Positions 32,498-44,992 are shown, counted from the stretch's first letter. The stretch is 64,000 nucleotides of DNA from Suillus spraguei (GCA_016800925.1 JABCPU010000218.1:1-64000); one strand, 5' to 3'. Notes: generated by a model not told the origin, from the letters alone. A program made the numbers and translations.

Positions 32498-33198
32498 ATG
32501 ATATCTCAGAGAAGCTATGGTCGACGCCTTACCACACCGCTCTCGTCTGAGAAGCTCTCGTTCCAGAAAGCGACCACTAGCCCGTGTACAAATATCTCCT
32601 CGCCATTGCAGATTCCAGCGCATCCCAGAAGCCTATTTCTGACCCCGACTCTAAATTCGCCCCATCATTACTGCAGCTCCCAAGGCGCACAGTCGACGCA
32701 ACTCATTTTTTGCCTTTCGTAAAGTTGCATGCGAAGCGCGGCCGGCCGGAGCGTGCTGCAGGCATCTTGAAGGATATGGTGAGGTTCGAGTTGAGTCCTG
32801 GGGTTGTGCAGTGGAGTATTGTGGCCAGAGGGTTTGCTGAGTATGGGGATCCAGCCATGGCGGTCTCTATAATCGAACGGCTCGAGGAACATGATGGGTC
32901 GCAGGTTCGGGCAGGCGTGAGTGGTGATCATGCGGACCGACCGCCGTCGATCCTGGACATTGGACTTTATACGAACGTGCTTAGAGGGTTCGTCCTTGCA
33001 AGGAGGTTGGAACATGCCCAGGATACGGAGCAGAGGATTCGACAGAGATTTGAATATGTCGATGGCAAGTTGAGGGCCACGGATGATGCGCTGCGTCTGT
33101 TGCGGAACCTTGAGAGACATGACGAATTGATAGATGCGGTACGAGTATTTTCTGATTGTTCTATTAGCGTAGTATTCAATATGCTTTTCAGCCTCTAG
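32498..33198 (+). pseudogene. Pentatricopeptide-repeat (PPR)-like protein, fragment
   Basis: Two overlapping frames join near 32,590-32,700: one starts MISQRSYGRRL (32,498), the other runs to 33,198. The second holds PPR-like helix pairs: LHAKRGRPERAAGILKDMVR, VVQWSIVARGFAEYGDPAMA, and LYTNVLRGFVLARRLEHA. Such proteins bind organellar RNA. At about 200-230 residues this is much shorter than typical fungal PPR proteins (over 500), and it starts right beside the transposon block. It is therefore probably a truncated gene. Alternatively it is the first exons of a gene whose later exons I cannot recognise. Family call is moderate. Confidence 0.5.
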
Positions 33199-33578
33199 TC
33201 CTAGGGCCATTCACTAGCAGGTGGAGTTGCGCTGTCACAACGTTGCTAGAAACCTCCTGTCATACACGGTTTGATCATACCTCTACACGGCAATAAATTA
33301 GCAAATAGGATGACACGGGCCGTAATCTCTTCAAATTGTCCTAGCCATGGGGTCAACTGTGTGCCCGTTCATGTCCTATCTCAGCAGAAGCATCCTGGCT
33401 TATACTGACTACCGTTGATGAATCTATTCCCCCTCTCAAAGACGTACGTGAGTCATGAGTCTGGGTTCAGGGTCTTGGCACGATGGTAGTAAGTACATAA
33501 TGGATGCTCAACTTCATATTTAAACACCATTATATGATAGTACATCCCTATCCGTCGCTTAATTGACGTCCATTAGCC

Positions 33579-35627
33579 ATGTCTACACCTTTCCCCAATG
33601 ATGAAACTGCAAAGCAGGCTCCCAAAGGCGATGTCCAATCCATCAAAAGCAGGGAAAATCCCAGTCTTGTCGTCCCCTCGGATACGCCAGGTTTTCCCGA
33701 AGGTGGTTTTACAGCTTGGGGTACAGTGCTGGGGGCGTAAGTGCTTCTGTCTATGTATCGATCGCTGCATACTTACCATTTACCGCGGCCGTTAAGTTTC
33801 TTGATCCAATTCTGTGGCTTGGGGTAAATTCGATTCAGCATTTATAGACCCAAATCACTAACACGTTCCAGATATACCGCTGCTTACGGTGTCTTCCAGG
33901 GCAGGCATATTTATGGATTATCTCACGTGGATGAGCTGACAATCATAATATGCAGAGTTTTACGCTCAAAAATACCTAACCAATTCCACACCATCTGCCA
34001 TCGCGTCAGCTCTGGATCTATTTAAGTCGTTTCTTGGCTGCTAATGTTTCCGACATCTACTGTGGTCTAGCTGGATAGGAAGTGTCAATGCATTCTTAAT
34101 ATTATCAGGTGGTGTCGTGTCAGGAAGAATGGTTGACCGGGGCGCATTGTACGCGTGCAAGAAGTCTGAAAGGAAAGGCTGTCTCTGATCATACATTTTC
34201 AGCTACCCAGTGATGAAAATCGGCTGTCTCCTCCAATGCTTCTTCCTTCTTATGTTATCCTTAGCGAAACTGAATGGGTATTATCAAGCAAGTCTTGTTT
34301 TTGTTCATGCACGACTTCGTTGACCGTATTGCTACGAACGTAGATCTTCCTTTCCCAAGGTCTCGGTTTTGGTATTGCAATAGGTCTTACGAATGTTCCC
34401 TCCATCGCTGTAGTATCGCATTACTTCCAGCGACGCAGGGCCATTGCGATGGCAATTGTCGTTACGGGGTCGTCACTCGGTGGAATCTTGTACCCGGTCA
34501 TGCTTAACCATCTTATCAATGGAAAACTTGGCTTTGCAAATGGTGTCCGTGCAAGCGCGGGCTTGAATAGTGGCCTGCTTTTAATTGCAAATTTCCTGAT
34601 GCGAACGAGGCTTCCACCGCAACCAAATATCGTCAGCTATACCCGCGTTTTGCAAAACTCGTTGAGAGATGGTGCTTACATTTGTGCTTGTGTAGGGTGG
34701 GTAAGTCTTGCAATACTCGGTGATATGAACATTAAAGTCGCTTTGGCTGCTTAGGATGGCTGCTTGCGAAGCTGGATTCTTCTTCGAAGCCTTTTATCTC
34801 CAGCTAGATTCCGCCCTGCATGGTCTAAGTCAAGAATTTTCGTTTTATTCAGTGCGTGTCAGAGACTACTTAAATAATCAAGAACTCCTTATCACCCCTA
34901 CAGCTCACAATATTTCATTCTGGTTCTTTAATCGGAAGACTTACTGCTGGTGTTATCCCTGCCTACGTGGGCATCCCAAACACGGTCATTGGCTCTTCAT
35001 TAATATCCTCCGCTGCAATATTTGGAATGATTGGCTTGCACTCGGTGGCTAGTGCAGCTATGGTAGCTGTAAGCTATGGGTTTTTTTCCGGAGGCCGTGC
35101 GTGGGTTCTTCACGTTCCTCTGACACCCACCAAGTTTCAGCCCCAGCTGTAGCATTGATAGGCCCATTGACATCGTATCTGACTCCTGAAATCTCACATA
35201 TTGGGTAATCACTTTATGTCTGTCTTCGATTTTCTCTGACACTGCACAAGCGCACGGATGGGGATATCGTTTGCAGTATCTGGTAAGTCCGTGGGTCTGG
35301 ATTTGGTGACACCCCGAGTCTTGACATGTATTCACAGGCATCGGATCACTCGTGGGCACGTGGGCCGTTTGTTTTTCTCCACTATCACTCACGTTCAATT
35401 TAGGTCCACCGATTTGTGGAGCTTTTCTGACGTCGCATTACATCTGGTGGAAGGCTGTTGTCTTTGTTGGGGCGAGTGAACCACATCAAGCTGCACTTTT
35501 GATTTTTGGCTAACGCGCTGTCTAGAGCGTCGTTACTGGCGGCAGTATCATGTTCGTATGCATGGAATTCATCTTGAAGATGCGTCAAAAGACCTCGAGT
35601 GTCTGCTCCAAGGAAGCTGGTGTCTGA
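33579..35627 (+). CDS. Major facilitator, monocarboxylate-transporter-like (MCT/MCH)
   Basis: A plasma- or organelle-membrane transporter of the fungal MCT-like family; the substrate is unknown. The N-terminus is MSTPFPNDETAKQ, leading to the family's first-helix signature EGGFTAWGTVLGA. Exons then carry YTAAYGVFQ, EFYAQKYL, WIGSVNAFLILSGGVVSGRM (helix 2 and loop), YPVMKIGCLLQCFFLLML, and GLGFGIAIGLTNVPSIAVVS. Helices 5-6 include the MAIVVTGSSLGGILYPVM block. A central loop leads to FYLQLDSALHGLS and GRLTAGVIPAYVGIPNTV, then FFSGG, GPLTSYLTP, SLVGTWAVCFSPLSLTFNLG, and the last helix near TGGSIMFVCMEFIL. At least nine short GT-AG introns are needed. One junction (about 35,510) has a stop in the simplest frame. 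I judge it complete or nearly so. Confidence 0.8.
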
Positions 35628-36140
35628 TTTGTGTCACCCTACTAGCACGTACGTAAAGATAAGAAACCCCATTCATGTTATACATAGTACTGACTGTCGA
35701 TGGGTTATGATGTAACGAGAACAAATATAGCTAATAATGTCGCGAAGTGCATCAGATTGCAGATACCACTTTACTACAATGACACGTCCTTTATAGATAT
35801 CCGCATATATATAAGATTTGATACACGACTGCGGAGCGATCAGGAGTTCCGAGCCATGGTATGATATTTGCAACGTACGTCCATGTATGTGAGGACGGTG
35901 AAGCTAGTACAATATTGGAACGCCTGAGAATTTCAGTGGAGCTGGGTGATATCACGACAGTAGCTGATATAATAAATGATGTACGTAGTTGATATAGTTT
36001 TTGACGGGGAGATAAGACACAGGAGATCTAAACAAGGGACATTGAACGACGGCTTTCGACCTATGCAAAGTCCAAGTGTGAACGAAAAAGAAAAGGAAGA
36101 CCGTTAGGAATGTGAGTAAATGAATTGTTAAGTAAATAAT
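35628..36140. other. Intergenic, no gene seen
   Basis: AT-rich sequence between the transporter and the convergent membrane-protein gene. No open frame of interest and no repeat. Confidence 0.6.
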
Positions 36141-37735
36141 TCAATTTGTATTTGGTTTTCGAATATTAGTATATGCAGGGGGAAGCTCAACGGTATCTGG
36201 CTGGCCCTCGGCCTGCTCGTCTGCGGCGCCTGCGTCGTCATGTTGAATAATGTTAACCGGCCGGAGCTGTCTTGGCATGGGAGATTTGCGAGAACTGCTT
36301 GGAATGGTAGTACCACCAGTTAGACCCATTTCATAGTCAGGCGTCGCTGACCGCATATCGCTGAAACTCCCGATTGCAGACTGTCTACGATCTGAGGTGC
36401 CATAACGTGAGCCTGACGTGACTGTGCCAGCTCCACCCTCCTCACGTCCATACATAGAAGTTGTTTCTGTCGGCTCAGTGGCGAGGAACGGTTCGGGACG
36501 GTAGTAATTCCCGAGATCACCAGGTGATGGATCGTGATCATCTTCTGGATCACCTTGGAGGAGGTCGACAGGACGTTCCTTGGTGACCTTGGAGGCAGTT
36601 TTACGACGGATAAAGTAAAACCCTGCAAGCGCAAGGATGACAAGTGCAGCAAGGCCGCCGATAACGCCACCTACAATGTGTGAGACGGATATGGAATGAG
36701 CGGATATGAAAGGAATTTACCAACTATTGCGCCGACATTGGTTTTGCTGTCGTGGAGATGGTTAAAAATAGCCGTCCAGGTGGCGAACAACATGGCCTAC
36801 CTGCTGCTGCTAGTGCCACCCGTGGTTTCTGCACCGCTAGCGTTAGTTGGATATGTACCACCTGCGGGAGAACCGACAGTGGATGAAGGCGAGGTGGTTG
36901 TCAAACATGAGCTGTTTGGATATATGCCTTGTGAGACGGTATACGTCCCGCTTCCTCCTGTACCAAGCCCACGGTCATCTCCGGCAACTACAATGAGCGT
37001 GGAGCCTTCACGGACAGAGGGTATCCAGTCAAACCCAGTGCCCTCGTTAGATACCTGTGTTATCTGGCCTTCGGGAATTGAAAAGGATTGTCCACCAGGA
37101 ATGACACCCTGGAAGGATGGAGTGCTGTTGGGACATGTTATTTGAAGGAGGCTAGCATAGGGAAGAGAAGGGCGTACCCTTGGACTTGAGTCGGGTCCCA
37201 CCACAATCTACTTGCGTTGCATTGGACGATCTGGTTGGTGGGGTATATATTGAAAGGGAAATCTGGCATGACTGTTACATTTGGATTAAAGCAGCTGCTG
37301 TCACTACTGCTCATTACTGAAGCAGCAACGCTAGTCCCGCCAGATCCAAAACCAGTGCTATCGCTGACCTACACACTAGTAAGCCTATACACGAGGCGTG
37401 CCGTAAGCGACGAGACTCACCACGGCGACGAACTGGGATGTGGACGGGTATTTGAGTTGGAAGCTAGTGGTAGTGGAGCTACCATCAAATTGTTGATACA
37501 CGATGGTGCGGACCTCAGTATTATTCGGGAGAGGCGTTGGACCATATGGAATGACTAAAACGCTGTATGGAGGAGAGCCCAAGCCAGATACTTGTAGAGA
37601 CAAGGTGGCACATTGCTGGGGTGTGGTAGTGAAGGACCAAGTGTAACTGGAGACAAGAGGAAAAAACAGGGAGCCAGTTGTAATGCAACTAGATATCGGT
37701 GCATTGTTGATGCTGTGACCAAGTCGTGAGATGAG
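36141..37735 (-). CDS. Single-pass membrane protein, Ser/Thr-rich ectodomain
   Basis: A minus-strand, multi-exon gene of a type common in Agaricomycetes, with no assigned function. The N-terminal extracellular part includes APISSCITTGSLFFPLVSSY, TWSFTTTPQQCATL and a TPLPNNTEVRTIVYQ strand, followed by NVTVMPDFPFNIYPTN. It continues with FQGVIPGGQSFSIPEG and a Ser/Thr/Gly-rich stalk (about 37,000-36,800). The transmembrane helix is split by an intron, NVGAIVG joined to GVIGGLAALVILALAGFYFI (about 36,735 and 36,665-36,610), with RRK immediately inside. The cytoplasmic tail is acidic and Ser-rich and ends ELPPAYTNIRK. A signal peptide should lie in an exon above about 37,735 that I could not place, so the start is uncertain. 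It may be a cell-surface sensor or wall-anchored protein; this is an inference from topology only. Confidence 0.65.
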
Positions 37736-37739
37736 TCCT

Positions 37740-38251
37740 CAAGAATCTGTTATCAGACTTTGTTAGACTATCTCAGACTCTTGGGTTCATTCGTAGAGGC
37801 AAGAAAGCCTTGCGATGCCGTGGACGCAGTGCGCAGTAATGTTAGTACTTGGAAACGGTGTGGAGAGCCCGTTCCAAGAGCGTCACGCCACTGTCGTAAG
37901 TAACCAGTGAAACAATTTAAACTTAAAACACAATAAATGCGCTCCCTGAAATTGTGATTAGTTCACTTTTAATCGCTACCACGCTCGGCCTCCAGTTCTA
38001 ACATTAAGCACTGACCTTGTTGTGATAGTGTAGTAGTATACTGACTGGCCACTAATACAGCAGGAATAAAACTATATCAAGGATATCTAAATTCCCACGC
38101 ATCACCTCGAGATCGACGCAGCCTCGCGGCGGCCAGCTTCCTCTCGTCCACACACTACACGCTGTACTCCATTCTACCCACCGCCCCTCTACTCGGGGCA
38201 CTATTTTAAAGCATATTAACCGTTAATATAAATCCATAGATACCTATTATA
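37740..38251. other. Divergent intergenic region
   Basis: Separates the minus-strand membrane-protein gene from the plus-strand kinase, so it should hold both promoters. A TTTTAAAGCATATTAACC stretch near 38,200 is AT-rich just before the kinase start. No further feature seen. Confidence 0.5.
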
Positions 38252-41155
38252 ATGACTTCGATAGTCGACCAACCTCCTCGTGCGCCCCCAATCAAGTATA
38301 CCGCTCATCTAGGAACTCGCTGGCAGAAAGAAAAGGCTGCCGCAGGTCACGGCGCTTTCGAGTTTCCTGAAGATCCAAGGTATATTGGTCCGTGGATCAT
38401 CGGCGAGTGCGTCGGCAAGGGTGCAAGCGGTCGTGTCCGCATCGCAAAGCACCGTCGTACTGGCCAACTCGCCGCCGTCAAAATTCTTCCCCTTCAACCA
38501 ATAGTCAACTCCCGTGCTTCCCTTGCCACACAACAAGCAAAATCAGAAAAGCAACGGCTGGGTATCGACAGAGAAATCATCATGATGAAGCTCATGGACC
38601 ACCCAAACATTCTCCGTATCTACGATGTATTCGAAGGCGAGAAGGAACTTTACCTCGTCCTCGAGTACGTAGAAGGTGGCGAGCTCTTTGATTTCCTTGT
38701 CAATCGCGGAAGGCTCCCTCCTCTAGAGGCTCTTTCCTTTTTCAAACAAATTGTCTATGGACTTAACTACGCCCACACTTTCTCTATCATTCACCGTGAT
38801 CTTAAACCAGAAAATATCTTGATTCACTCACTAAAACCGCCGCTCATTAAACTAGCCGACTGGGGCATGGCCGCCTTTGCTCCGCCTGCCCTACAGCTCG
38901 AGACCAGCTGTGGAAGCCCTCACTACGCAAGCCCGGAGATTGTCAACGGCCTGAAATACAGAGGAAATGCCACAGATATCTGGAGCTGCGGCGTTATCCT
39001 CTTCGCGTTACTTACTGGAAGGCTTCCCTTTGACGACAAAAATGTCAGGATCCTTCTTTCCAAAGTTAAGGCGGGAAAGTATGACATTCCAGCCTACATC
39101 GATCCTCAGGCAAAAGACCTCTTAACTCGCATGCTGGTAGTAGACGTCAGTCGTCGAATCACGGTAAGTGGTAGTCCTTTGTTATTTTCAACATTATCAA
39201 ACGCCCTCAGATTCCCGAGATCATGACCCACCCCTGGTTCAACAAACCAACTCCCGGGATTGTCTATGTCCCAGCTCCCTCTGTCGTTGAATTAGCTCTT
39301 CCCCTTCCGTCAGCGGCACGTATTGACCCTGATCTCTTGGAATCTCTTCGCGTTATCTGGGGGAGACATGGCGACATCGAAATTATCAAAGCCGACCTAT
39401 TGAGCCCACCAGGTGAAGGCACGCTGGCCAAGGCATTCTATTTCTTGTTGCAACACTACCGCGAGCAGACTCTGAAAGATTATGGTATTATTCTCGATGT
39501 AGGCGAGACGCCTGTGTCTCCCGGAATGAAGGTTATTACAAAGCAGTACATGTCCCCTCCTCCGAAGAGAAGCGCCGACGCAGATGCGTATTCTCTGCAG
39601 AGTGTTCTGGATGCGCCCCTACCTCCGTTTCGCACACCATCGCCCCAGCAACCTAGTCTGGCGTCTCCTTGCCTTGATGGAGCTTCACGAGCCCGACCTC
39701 CGTCCCCGATTGGACCCAGGCCACCTCGCGTACGGCCTATGTCCTCCCCAGTCCGTGAGGCCCCCATACGTCATAGGAGCATGAGAGCTGGCCACGTCAT
39801 TGCTGATCCTGTGAATACCCACCCCGAGCCTCAATACAGGACGCGGGCATCAACCGTTTCGCTTCTTTATCCTCGAGCGAATCAGGATCAGCATAGTTAT
39901 CATGCTCACAATCAGCAAATGTTTCAGCCCCTGACCGTTCCAAGCACACCGCCAATGGGGTCCTGCTTTCCTGGCGTTCCTGCAAACCCCACCCTCAACC
40001 CTTGTATCATCCGAGCTGCTGTTCCAGTCTCTGCTGTTGCAAACGAACAGGTGTCAGCGGACTCAATAGAAGTCGATATGCAGCCTGCGACGGGCTCTGA
40101 TCCGGACTGGGTAAACGTTCTTTCTGCGTGGCATGCTGTGGCGCAGGGGCACAATCAGGAACAGGCTTCCCATTCTCCAACCCAAGGATACAGCAAGACA
40201 CTTGTTGATCGGCATGGATATACCCCGTTGAATGGCCCTGCCGTCAATCATGAGTATCACCACTTCTCCAGCGGGGCTAATAAGGAGAACCACGACCATT
40301 ATAACTTCCGACAGCCTTACCTGGAGGACAGCAATATTATGCAGGCACGTGGTGGGCTATTTGGTGGTAGGCTCAACGAAGGACGCATCGGTCGTGAGTT
40401 GCGCAACAGTAGTCATGGTGCTTGTGAGGTCATGAAAGAAAAGGACAAAAAGACACGACGTAAGGACTTTTTTTTCTCTCTGTTGTCTTTCAGATATTAA
40501 CATTGCCAGCCCCTGCGCTTGATCTGCACTCACAAGTCCATCATCTAAGCGTTCCATCCTTGGCTCACCACTCCAGATCTCCTCGCCCGTCATGCCTTCT
40601 ATTCTCGCCTCTCCCGTCGGTGAAGTCAAAGGCTGGTTCTCCAACCTCTTCAACTGGAAAGCACACACCTACGTGCTCTGTTCGACGGACACTATGTACG
40701 CTACGCGCAATGAGGCCGTTCGCATTCTCGAGCAGTTTGGTGTGATCGTCGGCCTTGAGGAGACGGATGGACACGGAGTTCTCCGGTGTCGTATGAATGA
40801 CCTTATCGACACGATGACAGGATCGGTCGTACAGAAACAAGTTCGGTTCCGCGTCGAGTTCTCCTCGTCCTCGTCGTCCTCGTCTTCGCATGGACAACCA
40901 CAGTCCCCCACCCCTGCTAGTCCACGTCTGCCCATGTATCATGCTTCAGGACCGATGTCGCCTACATTTCGATATGGGTTTGGGAAGCCGTCGTTAGGGA
41001 GCGGGTTTACGTGTGCGATCTTGCTTGTGCAAGAGAAGGGATCAGTGTCTAGTTTTAGGATGGTGTGTAGGCGTCTGAGGGAGGAGTGGGCGTTGGATGC
41101 TTTACAGTCACCTGTTGCTGGGACTGGGGCATTTATGGAAAGGTTTGCGATGTAA
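38252..41155 (+). CDS. Hsl1/Gin4/Nim1-type protein kinase
   Basis: A CAMK-group kinase like those that couple septin ring and morphogenesis to Wee1 control. Exon 1 (38,252-39,163) has the glycine loop GKGASGRV, lysine AAVKILP, HRDLKPENIL, and GSPHYASPEI. The metal-binding motif reads ADWG rather than DFG. A 47-bp intron (39,164-39,210) is followed by IPEIMTHPWF, the end of the kinase domain. Exon 2 carries a long Pro/Ser-rich linker (about 39,490-40,440). After an intron (donor about 40,460), a C-terminal KA1-like domain begins KGWFSNLFNWK (about 40,627) and ends GTGAFMERFAM (41,155); this fold in Hsl1/Gin4 binds acidic lipids. Simple splicing at 40,494 leaves an in-frame TGA at 40,520, so the last junction is unresolved. 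Length is short for Hsl1 but typical of basidiomycete members. Confidence 0.85.
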
Positions 41156-41435
41156 GATGCGGCAAGACTTACTGTCACCCCTGTCTTGCTTGACTAGGCG
41201 CAAGAATATCAGACAACCTGTACAGGTCATCTCATTTTACATCCGATAATTTAGAGTAAGGTATCGGCACAAGACAGATCCCAGAGTAAAATGAAAGTAC
41301 ACTTATAACTATACGAGTAATCAGAGCGAAAACAAAACGAATATGAGTGTTCGGAGACAGCCATAATGACCTACACCTTGTAAAACACTAAATCAGCCTA
41401 AATATCACATACAACACTAAACAAGCTGCGGGACT

Positions 41436-43291
41436 CTACACAATTGACGCAGGCACCTCTGCGGGGTGCTCGCTTTCCGTAGCCTCGGCGGTATCCCCGC
41501 CGTCAGAACGTGTCACGCTCAAACGCATCAGGCCTGAGCGAATGCTATTGAACATACCACCATGTGCCGGCAGCGCAGTTGCTAGAGGGTCGTCGTCGTG
41601 TTCGCCCTCACGCTCATGTTCGTGTTCATCATTCTCATTCTCGTGCTCGTGTTCATCGATGGACGCACGATGGTCGTCGTCGGATATATCTTTTGTCGGA
41701 GGTGCCGTTGAAATCCGCAAAAGTGAGGTGTAAGCTGGATGTGTGCACGATATATCAGGCAAGGCGCAAGTAAGATAAATGTGGCTTACGTCGACGACAG
41801 ACGGGGCAGAACCAGCCTTTTGCCTTTCGCTTTCTCCGTATGTTCTGAGCGATCGTGGTAGGTACTGGAGTTGCGGGTGCTGGAGCTGAGCCTTCCGTGG
41901 CTGAAGCCTCACCACCCATAGTTGTGGCTGTGGCTTCTTCAGTGTGGACGATGTTGCCGCCTGCACCGAATTCAACCATATTTATGGCGCATTCCTTGCA
42001 TGCGACGAGGTGGCGGCAAGGGAGTAGAATAACTTCACGTGGGGAAGAAAGGCAGAGCAAACACTCAGATGAAGGCTCATCCTCATGCACAGGCGCTGCG
42101 GATGCAGAGGCAGGTGGATAAGTATGTGCGCCTGGTGCAGGAGAAGCTGCCTGTGGATGAGAGGACGAGGTAGACTGAGATGAAAGACCATAAATCTCGT
42201 GCAGGTGGAACGTGTGAGGTCCAATCTGTGAATCATGAAATAAAAGGACATAGAATGACCAGATACGAAACGCACTGTAGCTTCACGTTTCACAACCTTG
42301 ACGACCCAAGGCCTGGAATCCTCTTTTTCATCATCGGATGCAGCGCCAAAACGGACGACATGGAGGTATGTTATCTGCTCGTTGACTACAGAGAGGTCGG
42401 TACCGTCCTCGTCCAGCGCTGACAATCGAATAGTAACTCGAACGCCATCCTTCACCTCTTCTTTGTCCCCTTTCTTTTCACTGTCTTCAACTGTGGGTGC
42501 AGATGCTTCCGCATCAACGACGGCAAGAGCAGGTCCTGATACAGACGGGTTAGCGGACCGCTTCCGGAAACCGAAAGTCGTAAATCGTTTCCGGGGGCGG
42601 TCATTCCTACTACTGGTAGGAGCGGAGGAATCGATGGTATCTGCTCGAGACGACTCAGGGACTCCGGTGATCTGGGAAGAGATAGCCTCTGCTTCGACAT
42701 GCTTGTGCTCAAACCTTCCTAATTCGAGGGTTGCACCTTCATCCATGTGAAGTACTTTACCAAAACCACCGTCAACGATGGATTCGAAAACGGATATGCA
42801 CGAGTAGCCTGTGCTATCTATGGTTTCTGCATAGGGGTGATCTGCAGGTAGCACCACATTGACGTTTATACGACACTTGGCTGCATCGCAATCGTATTCA
42901 AATTCCAAACCATGGTTATGTGAGAATCGACTTGGTCTAAATCATCTGCCGATGATATAATTAAAGGACATAAGCGGAGTGTCGGCCGTTTGAGATTGAC
43001 CAGTGCCTGGAGAGTAGTCGTTGGTTGGGAAGGCTGTCCATGAGTCAGTACATAAGACGGGACATCAGACGATACTTTAAACACCTCTTTGCTCCTTGCA
43101 ATCCAGTTCTGAATAATGTTTGAAGAGACATTATCTGCAGAAGCCTTTTGTCCCATGGATTGAGCCCATTGGGGCGTAGAGCCAACAACGCCAATATTAG
43201 GCCCGAAGAGGGTCTCCTGTTTCTTCTGCTTCTTGGATAAGGGATCATCCATGTTGATGATAACTGCATCTTGTGTATTTGAGCGAGCCAT
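41436..43291 (-). CDS. Mahogunin-type RING E3 ubiquitin ligase
   Basis: A homologue of animal MGRN1/RNF157. The N-terminal half has the family's beta-sandwich-like region: LVNLKRPTLRL, FEYDCDAAKCRINVNVVL, and an aliphatic strand set ending VVRFGA and RPWVVKVVKREATV. The region QIGPHTFHLHEIYG (about 42,230-42,190) joins by an intron to a Ser-rich linker. The C3HC4 RING begins SECLLCLSSPREVILLPCRH (about 42,075-42,015) and CKECA, and finishes FCPVCRR joined by a short intron to PYTSLLRI. About 55 low-complexity residues are inserted between the third and fourth cysteine pairs. The tail is acidic with many EHEHE repeats. The start at 43,291 (MARSNTQDAV) is tentative; an upstream exon (STWNRTRRLQATPYLAR, about 43,380-43,330) may belong to it. 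Confidence 0.8.
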
Positions 43292-43734
43292 GGAAGTAGC
43301 AGTACGAGATGTGTGAGTATCGGTGCGAGCTAGGTAAGGAGTTGCCTGCAGACGGCGGGTGCGATTCCAAGTTGAATACTGATTGTGATCTACAAGCCGT
43401 TGTATGATTAACAGTGAAAGAAATGGAAGAACAGATTTTGATTCTTACACCAAGCAGAGATGGAAGCCATCCTCGTGGGTTTAAGATGACGAAGCGCAGC
43501 AGATACACTATAACTCAGGGAACTCCACTGTGGGAAGTAGCCGATGCTCCTGCCGACCACATTCTAAATTAGTCTACCGGTCTCATCATTAAAGGCATTT
43601 CCGGCTTCGGTCTTCACAACTTCACGGTTCACGATTAATCATTATGTTTCAAGCATGGGCGTTCTTATTGCAACATGTCATAGTATCATGGCGTGTGATA
43701 AGTAAAAGAAAAAAAACAGCGATGATGGGACAGC

Positions 43735-44335
43735 CTATGCCACTAGTGATACAACACCACCGGCCTCCTTAATTTTAGCCCTGTGCATTGCGTGAGCATA
43801 CTCTCAGGAATAAGGGAGTTCATCCAACATACTCTGCTTTCTGCGAGACAAAACGTGCCTTAACGATAAAAGGTAGTTTAGGCAGTCTGCCTCAAAGTCA
43901 GAATTTATACGAGATTGAAGTTGATTATAACTTACTGTCCATTGCCAAGTACCTTTCCATAGCCATGTTGGAGGGTATCAATGACAGGAACAACCTCAGA
44001 GCTCTCCGTCAACCCTTGCTTTTCTGCTTCCGGCACAAGCGTCCATAGTTTATCAACGTTAATGATAGGTCGCCATTGTGCGTTACGGGTCAAATGGTAG
44101 TGGCGCATACCAACTTTACCGAAGTAACCAGGATGGTACTTATCGAAGTTGGTGCTGAGGGTGATCAAGTTTAATTCGCTGCAAAGAGCCTGATACCAAA
44201 TCAAACACACCGGTGGTGGTGCTGACCACCAGCAAGACCGCGACCTCCGGGATGCTTTCGGTGCTTTCCAACACGACCGTGACCGGCCGAGACGTGACCA
44301 CGGTGCTTGCGAGTTTTCGAGAGGTGGGTCGGCAT
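43735..44335 (-). CDS. RPL28: 60S ribosomal protein uL15 (L27a/L28)
   Basis: A cytosolic large-subunit ribosomal protein. Four exons can be joined exactly: 44,211-44,335; 43,936-44,154; 43,833-43,886; 43,735-43,780. Total 444 bases, 147 residues plus stop, which is the expected family length. The N-terminus is the invariant [20 protein letters not shown], continuing with the Gly/His-rich [13 protein letters not shown]. The middle contains [20 protein letters not shown] and [14 protein letters not shown]. The C-terminal exons give [13 protein letters not shown] then [14 protein letters not shown]. Introns are 56, 49 and 52 bases with standard GT-AG ends; the third has GTATGT. Upstream of 44,335 to 44,650 is its leader and promoter region. 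Intact. Confidence 0.96.
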
Positions 44336-44992
44336 TTTCTGCAAAACCAAGCATTCAATATCAATGACCTGATGCATCCAAATCGGACCCCATCCATCCA
44401 GCAGTAGATATCATCTCTCAGCGTCACGACACCTCCATTCGACAGCTCCGGTCACGTAGAATCTCCTGCTGAATAAACGGGGCGCAATAAACGAACATGA
44501 ACTGACCTTGAGGCGCGAGTGTTGATATCGATGACCTTACCTCTAGGTTTCTCGATGCTGAACTGTCGGCGGTTATTTCGGAGTTTGAAAAGTCGGCTTT
44601 GCGCTAAACTCCTACCACCTCCACGGCTTGAAGGGCCTTGTAACATACCCTGAGGTGAGTTTCATTATCGATTAATGCAAATGATGGCCTCTGGCACTAT
44701 TTATTGTCGGTGAAACTCAAAGAGAAATCTTTTATTATGAACACAATTTATTTTCCTGATACTTTTCGTTCCTTACTTATTTCGGGGTTCTGACAGTTTC
44801 TACTACAGATCTACACTAGTTTACTGGCCAAGAAAGTGATAGTAGGTGTGAATATAGGAGCAGAAGCAGGATTCTGCGTGATAATTGTTATCGCGTACTG
44901 TGTATTGAATTGAACGATGTTCGTGACCACCGTGTCCCTTCCTCGCCACTGCGAGCTTATACAAGTCTCTACGATGCTTCCTTACAGCTATT
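44336..44992. other. Divergent promoter region, RPL28 / RPB11
   Basis: About 650 bp between the divergently transcribed ribosomal protein and RNA polymerase II subunit genes. No gene seen. It should include both start sites and the ribosomal gene's 5' leader. Confidence 0.55.

Noticed and set aside
32068..32550. Possible membrane protein
   Set aside because: Hydrophobicity follows from TG-rich DNA; no conserved motif, no introns, and it overlaps the likely transposon end.
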